DNA of 64,000 nt from JANMMJ01 sp964543235. GTDB lineage: Bacteria; Pseudomonadota; Alphaproteobacteria; Rhizobiales; Aestuariivirgaceae. The stretch covers positions 1 to 64,000 of the forward strand of contig CAZIXE010000011.1 of NCBI GenBank assembly GCA_964543235.1, written 5' to 3'. Within the stretch, counting starts at the first letter, position 1, and the number at the start of each line of letters is the position of its first letter. Under the pieces are notes generated by a model that worked only from the letters and a program-made list of their open reading frames with translations, ran no database searches and was not told the DNA's origin. A program made the translations under genes and the position numbers. Below, in pieces: positions 53,890 to 62,582 of the stretch.

Positions 53890-55128
53890 GTGCCAGTCAC
53901 TTTCCGCGATATCGAAGAAGCCGCCACGCTCCTGGAAGGGCAGATCGTGCGCACGCCGATGCTGCATGCGCGCAAACTGTCAGAGATGACCGGTGCCGAG
54001 ATCTTTGTGAAATTCGAGAACTTCCAGGTCACCAACTCCTTCAAGGACCGCGGCGCCTTCGTCAAAATGGCCGGGCTCTCCGAAGCCGAACGCGCCCGCG
54101 GCGTCATTGCGATGTCAGCCGGCAACCATGCCCAGGCAGTCGCCTACCATGCCAAACGCCTGGGAATCCCCGCGACCATCGTGATGCCGGAAACCACTCC
54201 ATCCAACAAGGTGGAGCGCACGCGTGCCTATGGTGCCGAGATCATCCTCTCCGGCGAGACCCTGGCCGACAGCCAGATTACCGCCGAGTCGCTGGTGCGC
54301 GAAAAGAACTTCGTGCTGGTACATCCCTACGATGACGACCGCATCATTGCCGGCCAGGGCACGATTGCCCTCGAAATGCTGGCCGCGGAACCGGCTCTCG
54401 ATATGCTGGTGGTCCCGATCGGCGGCGGCGGCCTGATTTCCGGCATTGGCCTGGCTGCCAAGCATCTGCGCCCGGCCATCAGCGTCTTTGGGGTGGAAGC
54501 CAAGCTCTATCCTTCAATGTACCACGCCCTGCGCGGCGAGCCGGCGAAGTGTGGCGGCTCCACGCTGGCGGAGGGCATCGCAGTAAAGAACGTGACGGAG
54601 CGAACCATTGCCCTATGCCGGGCTCATGTCGATGACATTCGGCTGGTGGGTGAGCCCGAGATCGAAGCCGCGGTCGTGGCATTTCTCACCGACCAGAAGA
54701 CTGTCGCTGAAGGTGCGGGGGCCGCCGGCCTCGCTGCGATTCTCGCTGATCCGGCATCTTTCAAGGGGCGCAAGGTGGGACTGGTGCTCTGCGGCGGCAA
54801 TATCGATCCCCGCATTCTCGCGTCGGTGATTACTCGCGAGCTGCAGCGCGAACAGCGAATCGTCAATCTGCGTATCCAGATCGACGACCGGCCGGGCGTG
54901 CTCGGCCGTATCGCAACGCTGCTGGGCAAGCTCGGGGCCAATATTCTGGAGGTCTCGCACCAGCGCATGTTCCTCGATATCCCTGCCAAGGGGGCGGAAC
55001 TCGAGATGATGATTGAGGCCCGTGACGCAGCGCATGTCCGCGAGATCATGGCCAGCATCGAAAGTCAGGGTTTCGTGACCCGGATACTCGACGCGCCTGG
55101 CGGCCGCGAGGCCGCCCGGCCCGGATAA
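53890..55128 (+). CDS. ilvA: Threonine ammonia-lyase (dehydratase) with C-terminal ACT domain
   Basis: PLP enzyme converting threonine to 2-oxobutyrate and ammonia. The 412-residue product has PLP lysine K52 in NSFKDRGAF, SAGNHAQAVAYHAKRLGIPATIVMPE, the phosphate loop VPIGGGGLISGIG, and a C-terminal ACT domain (about 325-400, DDRPGVLGRIATLLGKLGANILEVSHQR). The single ACT domain fits the shorter, catabolic-type enzyme. The GTG at 53890 is preferred over a TTG 39 bases upstream because it matches the usual beginning and AGG lies 6 bases before it. Confidence 0.92.
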   Translation: MPVTFRDIEEAATLLEGQIVRTPMLHARKLSEMTGAEIFVKFENFQVTNSFKDRGAFVKMAGLSEAERARGVIAMSAGNHAQAVAYHAKRLGIPATIVMPETTPSNKVERTRAYGAEIILSGETLADSQITAESLVREKNFVLVHPYDDDRIIAGQGTIALEMLAAEPALDMLVVPIGGGGLISGIGLAAKHLRPAISVFGVEAKLYPSMYHALRGEPAKCGGSTLAEGIAVKNVTERTIALCRAHVDDIRLVGEPEIEAAVVAFLTDQKTVAEGAGAAGLAAILADPASFKGRKVGLVLCGGNIDPRILASVITRELQREQRIVNLRIQIDDRPGVLGRIATLLGKLGANILEVSHQRMFLDIPAKGAELEMMIEARDAAHVREIMASIESQGFVTRILDAPGGREAARPG

Positions 55129-55135
55129 AAACTGG

Positions 55136-55165
55136 TTGCGCAGCTTACGAGTTGCGGCAAATAAT
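55136..55165 (+). promoter_or_regulatory. Putative promoter of bpt
   Basis: TTGCGC (55136-55141) and AATAAT (55160-55165) are 18 bases apart. Transcription from here would begin near 55172, which supports the GTG start of bpt at 55199 and argues against the upstream TTG at 55136. Confidence 0.35.
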
Positions 55166-55198
55166 GAGCGCCATTGCACGGGCTGGAGTCGCTCGAAA

Positions 55199-55927
55199 GT
55201 GACGATCGAAAGACGAAACTTTCCTCAGTTTTTCATAACTGCCGCTGCCCCCTGCCCCTATCTCCCGGGAAGGTTTGAACGCAAGGTCTTCACCCATCTG
55301 ATCGGGGCCGATGCGCGCCGTCTTAACAGTCAACTGTCGCTCGGCGGTTTCCGCCGAAGCCAGAACATCGCGTATCGCCCGGCCTGTGACGGCTGTGCGG
55401 CCTGTGTATCCGTGCGGGTGTGTGCGGACCGGTTCACCCCGACGCGCTCGCACCAGCGCACGCTTCGACGCAATCGCGATGTTACTGCAGTTGACGTAAG
55501 ATCAAAAGCAACGAGCGAACAGTACTCGCTGTTCCGGGCATATATCGACGCGCGCCACGGCGACGGCGGCATGGCGGATATGACGGTTCTGGATTTTGCG
55601 GCGATGGTCGACGACACGTTTGTCGACAGCAGGCTGATTGAATATCGGCTCAACTATAAGGAGAATGGTGGGCAACTGGTCGCGGCGGTGCTGGTTGATG
55701 TGCTCGATGACGGGATTTCCATGATTTACAGCTTCTATGATCCCGATCTGGCCGGCCGCAGCCTGGGGACATTCATGATCCTGGACCAGATTCAGCGGGC
55801 CAGAAAAATGAGACTCCCCTACCTCTATCTGGGCTACTGGATCCGGGGGTCGCGCAAGATGAGCTACAAGGCGAATTTCCGGCCGCAAGAGCGCCTCACA
55901 GCAGACGGATGGGCGCCGGCTACTTGA
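55199..55927 (+). CDS. bpt: Aspartate/glutamate leucyltransferase (Bpt, arginyltransferase family)
   Basis: Adds leucine from leucyl-tRNA to proteins with N-terminal Asp or Glu, marking them for the ClpS/ClpAP N-degron pathway. The 242-residue product has PCPYLPGRFERKVFTHL with C19, the cysteine cluster C63-x2-C66-x2-C69 in ACDGCAACV, and the GNAT-like C-domain with SFYDPDLAGRSLGTFMILDQI and YWIRGSRKMSYKANFRP. The GTG at 55199 gives normal length with GGAG about 10 bases upstream. Confidence 0.92.
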   Translation: MTIERRNFPQFFITAAAPCPYLPGRFERKVFTHLIGADARRLNSQLSLGGFRRSQNIAYRPACDGCAACVSVRVCADRFTPTRSHQRTLRRNRDVTAVDVRSKATSEQYSLFRAYIDARHGDGGMADMTVLDFAAMVDDTFVDSRLIEYRLNYKENGGQLVAAVLVDVLDDGISMIYSFYDPDLAGRSLGTFMILDQIQRARKMRLPYLYLGYWIRGSRKMSYKANFRPQERLTADGWAPAT

Positions 55928-56058
55928 CTGTTCGGCTGCCATTACGTTAAGGCATTCGAAAGATTCCGCAATCTATCGTAGCAACGCTAGGACGCGATCG
56001 TGTGCGATTTCTTGGCGGAGAAAAAAGGATCTCACTCGTAGTGCCGGATACTGTTTGA

Positions 56059-56979
56059 ATGTTGAGACCGCCGGCTTCGCAATCCAAAGCCCTGCGTGTT
56101 GGCCTTGCGATCACCACGGTCGGCGGCCTGTTGTTCACGCTTGACCTGCCCCTTCTCAGATTGGCCGGAGCTGATTCCTGGACACTGATCTTCCTGCGCG
56201 GCATTTTCCAGGCGCTTTCGCTGACCGTTATGTGGCTGATCCTCAGGGTCGCTACGGGGCGTAACGAATCCTACCTTGCCGGCGGAGCCGGCGTGGCCGT
56301 GGGCGTAACGAGCACGGTCGCCAATCTTACCTATATCGGCGCCGTCAACAACACTACCGCGGCCAATATCGTCTTCATTACCGCGCTCATTCCCATCATT
56401 ACTGCCGTTATGGCCTGGATTTTCCTCAGGGAACGCGTGCACCTGTACACGTGGCTGGCGACGGTTATCGCCTTCAGCGGTGTCGCGATCATCGTGATCG
56501 ATTCGATTTCCAGAGGGGGATGGATTGGAGATCTGCTGGCTCTTGCCTCCATGGTGGCCACTGCCGGATCGCTGACAATCATCCGGGCCAGCGGCAAAAA
56601 TGTCGCGACCAGCTTTGCTGTCGGCAGTCTTGCGTCGGCCCTGATCGCGTGGCCTTTCGTGCCTTCGACGGCCGTCGAGCCCAGCGTCGTGTTCTGGGTT
56701 GCGCTGAGCGGGCTGATAGTCATGCCGCTTGCGTCTTCGCTGGTCGCCAACGGTACGCGTTTCGTGCCATCGGCCGACGTCAGCATGTTCTTTCTCCTTG
56801 AAACCACCCTGACACCCATCTGGGTTTGGCTGATTTTCGGCGAGAAGCCTACGGCCCTTGCGATGCTTGGCGGGACCATCGTCATTCTCACGCTGCTCCT
56901 CCACAGTGGTTGGCGGCTTAGCCGGAGCCTCGGATCGGGAGGCGGTGTCGTCCCCCGTCTTGCTTCAGAACCCAATTGA
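56059..56979 (+). CDS. EamA/DMT superfamily transporter
   Basis: A 306-residue membrane protein with about ten hydrophobic helices in two EamA halves. Typical features are FLRGIFQALSLTVMWLILR in the first half, NNTTAANIVFITALIPIITAVMAWIFLRERVHLYTW, and FLLETTLTPIWVWLIFGEKPTALAMLGGTIVI at the end. Members export metabolites or amino acids; the substrate is not deducible. The gene downstream starts 15 bases after its stop and is likely co-transcribed. Confidence 0.9.
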   Translation: MLRPPASQSKALRVGLAITTVGGLLFTLDLPLLRLAGADSWTLIFLRGIFQALSLTVMWLILRVATGRNESYLAGGAGVAVGVTSTVANLTYIGAVNNTTAANIVFITALIPIITAVMAWIFLRERVHLYTWLATVIAFSGVAIIVIDSISRGGWIGDLLALASMVATAGSLTIIRASGKNVATSFAVGSLASALIAWPFVPSTAVEPSVVFWVALSGLIVMPLASSLVANGTRFVPSADVSMFFLLETTLTPIWVWLIFGEKPTALAMLGGTIVILTLLLHSGWRLSRSLGSGGGVVPRLASEPN

Positions 56980-56994
56980 TTTGTCGGCCTGCCC

Positions 56995-57744
56995 ATGGTC
57001 TCCTTGGCGCGTGAGGGGATGCGCGTGGTTCCGCAACTTGGCCTGTTTGATCCATTGGGCACGGCAAGGGTTGTCGTCCAGCTCGAAAATGAACTGAAAT
57101 CGATGGGCTTTGCGGCCCGCTCCGGCGGCAGCCTTGTTGAGTTCAGCGCTCTGGTCAGATCGTGCCGAGACCAGCAGCCAAGCCCCTTCTTCGACCCGGA
57201 GATAGCTGAATTGCCGCCGGACAGGGTCTTGTGGATGAGCTTGTCAGAGAATGGCGGCAAGCCTATCGGGTTGCAGGCTTTCCGGCTCGATGTGGTCATG
57301 TCGAATCTTGCGGAATGGGCGCCCGCCTACACAATCGGACTCTACATGCGGCGCCAGGAAATCCTCGTGCCGATGCACGCCCAACCGCCACGCAACAGCA
57401 TTGCAGAACGACTCCGCGGCCGTCTGGTCTATCATGGGGAATTGTGGGTCGACGATGCCTACCGCAAGCGCCGGCTCTCGCTGTGGTTTGGAAGGCTGGG
57501 TCTACTTCTGTGTCTGATCAAATGGCAGCCGGACGCGATATGGGCGCTGGCCGCCCAATCAATGGCGATGAACGGCGGCATGCTGCGTCTCGGCTACTCG
57601 CATCTCGAGCGGGGTTTTTTCAGATGGCAGTGGGCGTCAGAGGGAATTGACCCGGTGGAATGGATAGCGACTGCCGACCGCGCCGCTCTTGAGCAGCTTG
57701 TCAACGAGATCCTGACTACACCACAACAATCTCTACAGGCGTAA
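56995..57744 (+). CDS. Unrecognised protein, possible degenerate GNAT fold
   Basis: I do not recognise this 249-residue protein. The layout recalls an N-acyltransferase: a strand-turn-strand LWMSLSENGGKPIGLQAFRL (about 79-98), a strand GELWVDDAYRKRRLSLWFGRLG (about 148-169) where GNAT proteins have their acyl-CoA loop, and a late NGGMLRLGYSHLERGFFRW (about 193-211). The consensus loop R/Q-x-x-G-x-G/A is replaced by R-K-R-R-L-S, so binding of acyl-CoA is doubtful. No signal peptide or clear membrane helix is seen. It lies 15 bases after the EamA gene, and its end overlaps the opposite unknown gene by 29 bases. Confidence 0.7.
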   Translation: MVSLAREGMRVVPQLGLFDPLGTARVVVQLENELKSMGFAARSGGSLVEFSALVRSCRDQQPSPFFDPEIAELPPDRVLWMSLSENGGKPIGLQAFRLDVVMSNLAEWAPAYTIGLYMRRQEILVPMHAQPPRNSIAERLRGRLVYHGELWVDDAYRKRRLSLWFGRLGLLLCLIKWQPDAIWALAAQSMAMNGGMLRLGYSHLERGFFRWQWASEGIDPVEWIATADRAALEQLVNEILTTPQQSLQA

Positions 57745-58492
57745 ACTGGCTGACGATGGTTACGGTCGGAATGCGGGCGCCGTTCGGACCCGGGAGTATC
57801 ACCCGCTGATACGGGATCCAACCCACTTCCCCGTCCGGGCGTACCATTGCCGCGTACACATGGCTGTAGTTCGGCTGTTTCTGCGCGATAACCCGCTCAT
57901 AGGCGGCGCTCACGATGTCATCATAGGAATTGCCATTGAGGCAGGGAAAGGAGACGGGTGACAATCCCCAGTACTGCGCGATAGCCGATTCTTCACCTAT
58001 GCGAGAAACCTTGAACCGAGATGTCCGCGGATCCTGGAAGCACTCGACCGACTGGCGGGCCGGCACCTTGCGTTCTTCATAGGCTTGCCGCAGCAGGTCC
58101 GGAAGCTGCGACAGCTTGGGCTTGATGTCCTTCACATACACACGCGACGTCAGCAAGGTGTCGCTCTTGGCGATGAGCTGGTCGATCCGGACGCGCGCCA
58201 GCTCCGGATCGTCATATTCCTCGGTGAACCACCCACTGAGAAAATAGGTCAGCCGGTACGGGCCGGGAAACGTGCCAATCCACTCCTTTGCGAAGTACAG
58301 CGATGCGAAGTTTGCGGAATTCGTGTACCAGGAAACTTGCGTGCCGGAATCATCGCGCATCACGCGCACGAAACCGCACAGGGACAGCAGGTCCTTGTCG
58401 GTAACGGGCTGGCCTGCAAACTCGTCCGGTCGGGGAACCAGGCCTCCCCTATGAATCCAGAATTCTTGAGCACTCACCTCAAGACTACCCAC
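57716..58492 (-). CDS. Unrecognised protein of 258 residues
   Basis: I do not recognise this protein. It is soluble by composition, with DDSGTQVSWYTNSANFASLYF and FPGPYRLTYFLSGWFTEEYDDPELARVRIDQLIAKSD in the first half and a C-terminal part HVYAAMVRPDGEVGWIPYQRVILPGPNG. That last stretch loosely recalls the strands of PAS-type sensor domains, which I cannot confirm. The start is a GTG 138 bases downstream of parC on the same strand. It overlaps the end of the opposite unknown gene. Confidence 0.65.
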   Translation of the reverse strand: MGSLEVSAQEFWIHRGGLVPRPDEFAGQPVTDKDLLSLCGFVRVMRDDSGTQVSWYTNSANFASLYFAKEWIGTFPGPYRLTYFLSGWFTEEYDDPELARVRIDQLIAKSDTLLTSRVYVKDIKPKLSQLPDLLRQAYEERKVPARQSVECFQDPRTSRFKVSRIGEESAIAQYWGLSPVSFPCLNGNSYDDIVSAAYERVIAQKQPNYSHVYAAMVRPDGEVGWIPYQRVILPGPNGARIPTVTIVSQFTPVEIVVV

Positions 58493-58630
58493 AACTCACT
58501 TACTGCAGCAAAATCACAGCTTTGACCGATATTGTCCAAGAAATGTCAGGCCCGTGTTCAACAATCAGTTAATGATCACTGCTGAAAATTGTAGCTGGAG
58601 CATGGGCAGCAACGACTGCGGGCCGAACCG

Positions 58631-60874
58631 TTAACCAAACCGATTGGTTCGCGGGAAACCCTTTGGCGGCAGCCGTCCGGACTGTGCCCTTTCGCCGATC
58701 CAATCCTTGAGATCAGTGACCGTGAAGTTCCTCCCGGAACTGTCCGTCCAGCTCAATCCATCCGCGAGCTTGAAAGCCCTGGCATCCGCCAATCCGCCGT
58801 CCTTGAACTTTTGCAGCCGGACGCCCTTGCCCTTGCTCATTTCCGGGAGCTCCGAAAGTCTGAAGATCAGCAGTTTACGGTTCTCGCCGACCGTTGCCAC
58901 ATGATCTGCGTCATCCGACACCGGCGTGCAAACCTGTGCCTCAACTGGCGGCCTGACGGTCAGTACCTGTTTGCCTTTCCGGCTCGCGGCGACACAGTCA
59001 TCCTCGGAGACAACGAAACCGTTGCCGTCGCTCGATGCCAAGAGGAGGCGGCGGCCTGCAACGTGGACGAACAACGATACAATGGCATCCGTAGCGTCGA
59101 GATCGGCCATCAGCCGAACCGGCTCGCCATGCCCCCGGCCGCCGGGGAGCCGTGCGCCATCGAGCGTGAAAAAGCGGCCCGAGGACGACAGCAGCATGAT
59201 CTGGTCAGTCGTCCAGGCGTGTACAGTGAACTTCCCGCTATCGCCCTCCTTGAAGCTCAATCCCGAGACATCGTCGAGATGTCCCTTGAGCGCCCTGATC
59301 CAGCCCTTCTCGGAACAGACAACCGTGATCGGCTCCTTCTCGATCATCGCCTGTTCGAGATCGGCATCGATCGCCGGGGCCTGAGCAAAATCGGTACGGC
59401 GCCGCCCAAGTTCCGTCTTCTTGCCGTACCTGTCCTTCACATCCTTGATTTCCGTAGCGATCCGTTCCCATTGCGCCTCGTCGGAACCAAGCAGTGTCTC
59501 AAGCTCGGCCTGCTCCTTCCTGAGTGTCGAATGCTCCTTGCGGATTTCGAGCTCCTCAAGCCTGCGCAATGCACGCAACCGCATATTGAGGATCGCCTCC
59601 GCCTGGGCTTCCGACAACGTGAAGCGCTGCATCAGTGCAGGCTTCGCTTCGTCTTCCTCACGGATGATCCGGATGACTTCATCAAGATTGAGATACGCGA
59701 TCAGATAACCGTCAAGAATTTCGAGACGCCGGGCAATCTCCGCCAGGCGATACCGGCTCCGCCGAACCAGCACATCTTTGCGGTGGTCGAGCCACTCGCG
59801 CAGCACGTCGCGCAGCGACATGACCTTGGGCACCCTGCCCTGCGAAAGGACGTTCATGTTGAGCGGAAACCGCATCTCGAGCTCGCTGTTGCGGAACAGC
59901 GACTCCATGAGCAGGGCGGGGTCGACCGTCCGCGAACGCGGCTCGAACACGATCCGCACATCTTCGGCAGACTCGTCGCGCATGTCTGCGAGCAATGGCA
60001 GTTTCCTTTCCGCCAACAGCTCGGCAATGCGTTCGATCAGCCGCCCCTTCTGCACCTGATAGGGGATCTCGGTGACCACAATCTGCCAGGCGCCGCGACC
60101 CAGATCCTCCTGCTGCCAGCGCGACCGGACGCGGAAGGCCCCGCGTCCTGTCCGGTAGGCCTCGAGAATCGACTCCCGGTCGTCTACGATGATGCCGCCG
60201 GTCGGGAAATCGGGACCGGGAACCAACTGGACCAGCTTGTCGACCGTGGCGTTGGGGTACTTGATGAGGTGCAGTGCCGCTTCGCACAACTCTGCTGCAT
60301 TGTGCGGCGGGATCGAGGTGGCCATGCCGACCGCGATGCCCGATGCGCCATTGGCCAAGAGATTCGGAAACGCCCCGGGAAGGACCACCGGCTCCTCGAG
60401 ACTGCCATCGTAGTTGGGCCGGAAGTCGACAGTGTCTTCGTCCAGACCGTCTAGCAGCAGCCGGGCCACGTCGGTCATGCGGGCCTCGGTGTAACGGTAG
60501 GCTGCCGCGGCATCGCCATCGATGTTGCCGAAATTGCCCTGACCGTCGACCAACGGGTAACGCGATGCAAAGTCCTGCGCCAGCCTCACCAGCGCATCAT
60601 AGATCGCTTGGTCGCCATGAGGATGAAACGATCCCATGACGTCGCCCACTATCTTTGCGGACTTCTTGAACGCCGTGTTGGGATCGAGCCGCAATTGCCT
60701 CATTACGTAAAGCAGGCGCCGGTGGACCGGTTTCAGCCCGTCGCGCACGTCGGGCAGTGCCCGGTGCATAATTGTCGACAGGGCATAGGCGAGATAGCGC
60801 TCCTCAAGGGCATCCTTGAGATTGATGGCCTCAGCGTCCCTGGGCGGCTGCGGTGGCGGAACATGCTTGGACAT
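58631..60874 (-). CDS. parC: DNA topoisomerase IV subunit A
   Basis: Catalytic subunit that separates linked chromosomes. The 747-residue product has ALPDVRDGLKPVHRRLLYVM, the quinolone region VGDVMGSFHPHGDQAIYDAL (Q89 and D93 at the positions of E. coli ParC S80 and E84), catalytic tyrosine Y128 in YRYTEARMT, and a C-terminal beta-pinwheel. It lacks the GyrA box QRRGGKG, which with the MGSFHPHGDQ motif supports ParC over GyrA. parE is not in the window. Confidence 0.95.
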   Translation of the reverse strand: MSKHVPPPQPPRDAEAINLKDALEERYLAYALSTIMHRALPDVRDGLKPVHRRLLYVMRQLRLDPNTAFKKSAKIVGDVMGSFHPHGDQAIYDALVRLAQDFASRYPLVDGQGNFGNIDGDAAAAYRYTEARMTDVARLLLDGLDEDTVDFRPNYDGSLEEPVVLPGAFPNLLANGASGIAVGMATSIPPHNAAELCEAALHLIKYPNATVDKLVQLVPGPDFPTGGIIVDDRESILEAYRTGRGAFRVRSRWQQEDLGRGAWQIVVTEIPYQVQKGRLIERIAELLAERKLPLLADMRDESAEDVRIVFEPRSRTVDPALLMESLFRNSELEMRFPLNMNVLSQGRVPKVMSLRDVLREWLDHRKDVLVRRSRYRLAEIARRLEILDGYLIAYLNLDEVIRIIREEDEAKPALMQRFTLSEAQAEAILNMRLRALRRLEELEIRKEHSTLRKEQAELETLLGSDEAQWERIATEIKDVKDRYGKKTELGRRRTDFAQAPAIDADLEQAMIEKEPITVVCSEKGWIRALKGHLDDVSGLSFKEGDSGKFTVHAWTTDQIMLLSSSGRFFTLDGARLPGGRGHGEPVRLMADLDATDAIVSLFVHVAGRRLLLASSDGNGFVVSEDDCVAASRKGKQVLTVRPPVEAQVCTPVSDDADHVATVGENRKLLIFRLSELPEMSKGKGVRLQKFKDGGLADARAFKLADGLSWTDSSGRNFTVTDLKDWIGERAQSGRLPPKGFPRTNRFG

Positions 60875-60902
60875 GATTCGGGAATTATAGCATGCGCCCG
60901 GC

Positions 60903-62582
60903 TCACAGCCGGTGCAGCAATACCTTGCAGACCGGCTTCTTGCCCCACACCTGGTCGGCGGCGCGGCGCACGCCGGTGCGAATGGCTTCGATTACGCTGC
61001 CGTCATCCTTGCGGCGGGCGCGCGGGACGCTGTCCAGGGCCTGAAGCGCAGCCGTCATCAGGATATCCGCCATTGACTGGCCATCACCATCCTCCGCAGG
61101 CACGCCATCCAACACGAGCTGGGGATCGCCGGCCAGCTGCTGGCGTGAGTCGAGAATCAACGAAACCGCGACCAGCCCGACAAATGCCAGCTTGCGCCGC
61201 TGCCTGGCCGGCCCCTCCTCCGAAGGGACGATGATCCTGCCGTCGACATGGAGGCGCCCTGCCGGTGCCTCGTCGATGATGTCGGCGGGGCCCGGGCCCA
61301 GGCGCACGACATGACCATTATCGCAAATCACCACATGCGGTATGCCGCAGTCATGTGCGAATTTCGCGTGTTCCCGAAGATGCCGGGCTTCGCCATGTAC
61401 GGGAATCAACGTTCCGGGTCGAAGCCAATCGTAGAATGCCCGCAACTCCTCCTTTCGCGGATGACCAGATGTGTGCACCATGGCATCGTCGGCAGTGATG
61501 ATGTCGACTCCCAGATGCGCCAGGTTGTTCAAGACGGCGGTGACTGCCTTTTCGTTTCCCGGGATGGTCCGCGAGGAGAACACCACCACATCGCCCTCTT
61601 CGAGCGTGACGTTGGGGTGCTGGTCTTCGGCGATCCGCGCCATGGCCGCGCGTGGCTCACCCTGACTGCCGGTGCAGAGCAACATTGCGTGACGTGGCGG
61701 CAAAAGGCCAAATGCTTCCTCCTCGAGGAATGTGCCGGCGTCTTTGAGATAACCACAGGCCCGGGCCGCTTCGATGGTGTTGCGCATGGCCCGGCCAACG
61801 ACGACCACTTCGCGGCCGCTGCGCCGCGCCGCCGCAACAGCCGATGCGATGCGCCCGACATGCGATGCAAAGGTGGTCACCGCCACGCGGCGACTGGCTT
61901 GTGCCACAATCCTAGCCAGCGTTGCAGCAATCTCGCCTTCGGATGGCGAGAAACCTTCCCGCAACGCATTGGTCGAATCGCAAACCAGAACGTCCACGCC
62001 CTCTTGACCCAACTCCCTGAGGCGCTGCTCGTCCATGTCCCAGCCCAATTCCGGTTGCCGATCGATCTTCCAGTCCCCGGAATGCAGCACCCGGGCGACG
62101 GGTGTAGCCAGCAGGAGTGCGCAGGCTTCCGGTATCGAGTGTGTGACCCGAATGTACTCGATGCTGAAATCGCCGATCCGGTACTGACGCCCCGGCACCA
62201 CGACCGTGACCGGAACCTGCTGGTCCAGGCCATGTTCCTTGAGTTTACCGGCAAGCAGGGCAGCCGCGAATGCCGTGCAATAGACCGGCACCTGAAGGCG
62301 CGGCCATAACCAGCAGACAGCACCCAGATGATCTTCATGGCCATGGGTCAGCACGATGCCCAGAATGTTGGTGCGCTCCGCCTCCAGGAACCGCAGGTCA
62401 GGCAATACCAACTCGATGCCCGGTTCCCGCTCTTCGCCGAACTTGACGCCGAGATCGACGATCAACCATTTCCGATCTTCGGGGGGACCAAGACCGTAGG
62501 CATAGCAGTTCATGCCGATCTCGCCCACACCGCCCATCGGCAAAAGAACGAGTTCGTCGGGTTTGCGGCGGCGCGCGCTCAC
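60903..62582 (-). CDS. rnj: Ribonuclease J
   Basis: Beta-CASP metallo-ribonuclease with endonuclease and 5'-3' exonuclease activity in mRNA and rRNA processing. The 559-residue product has the metal motif H80-G-H82-E-D84-H85 (LTHGHEDHLG), IRVTHSIPEACALLL, LHSGDWKID, and the beta-CASP GSQGEPRAAM and SGHPRKEELRAFYDWLRPG. The GTG start overlaps the birA stop (GTGA). It stands 28 bases ahead of parC on the same strand. Confidence 0.96.
   Translation of the reverse strand: MSARRRKPDELVLLPMGGVGEIGMNCYAYGLGPPEDRKWLIVDLGVKFGEEREPGIELVLPDLRFLEAERTNILGIVLTHGHEDHLGAVCWLWPRLQVPVYCTAFAAALLAGKLKEHGLDQQVPVTVVVPGRQYRIGDFSIEYIRVTHSIPEACALLLATPVARVLHSGDWKIDRQPELGWDMDEQRLRELGQEGVDVLVCDSTNALREGFSPSEGEIAATLARIVAQASRRVAVTTFASHVGRIASAVAAARRSGREVVVVGRAMRNTIEAARACGYLKDAGTFLEEEAFGLLPPRHAMLLCTGSQGEPRAAMARIAEDQHPNVTLEEGDVVVFSSRTIPGNEKAVTAVLNNLAHLGVDIITADDAMVHTSGHPRKEELRAFYDWLRPGTLIPVHGEARHLREHAKFAHDCGIPHVVICDNGHVVRLGPGPADIIDEAPAGRLHVDGRIIVPSEEGPARQRRKLAFVGLVAVSLILDSRQQLAGDPQLVLDGVPAEDGDGQSMADILMTAALQALDSVPRARRKDDGSVIEAIRTGVRRAADQVWGKKPVCKVLLHRL

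Noticed and set aside
58493..58630. LexA (SOS) box between parC and the unknown gene
   Set aside because: GTTC/GAAC half-sites occur, but not with the 7-base spacing needed.
58811..60454. Plus-strand open frame (547 codons) opposite parC
   Set aside because: parC on the other strand is conserved over its full length; this frame has no motif or start signal.
61248..62309. Plus-strand open frame opposite the RNase J gene
   Set aside because: It is a shadow of a conserved gene and has no recognisable domain.
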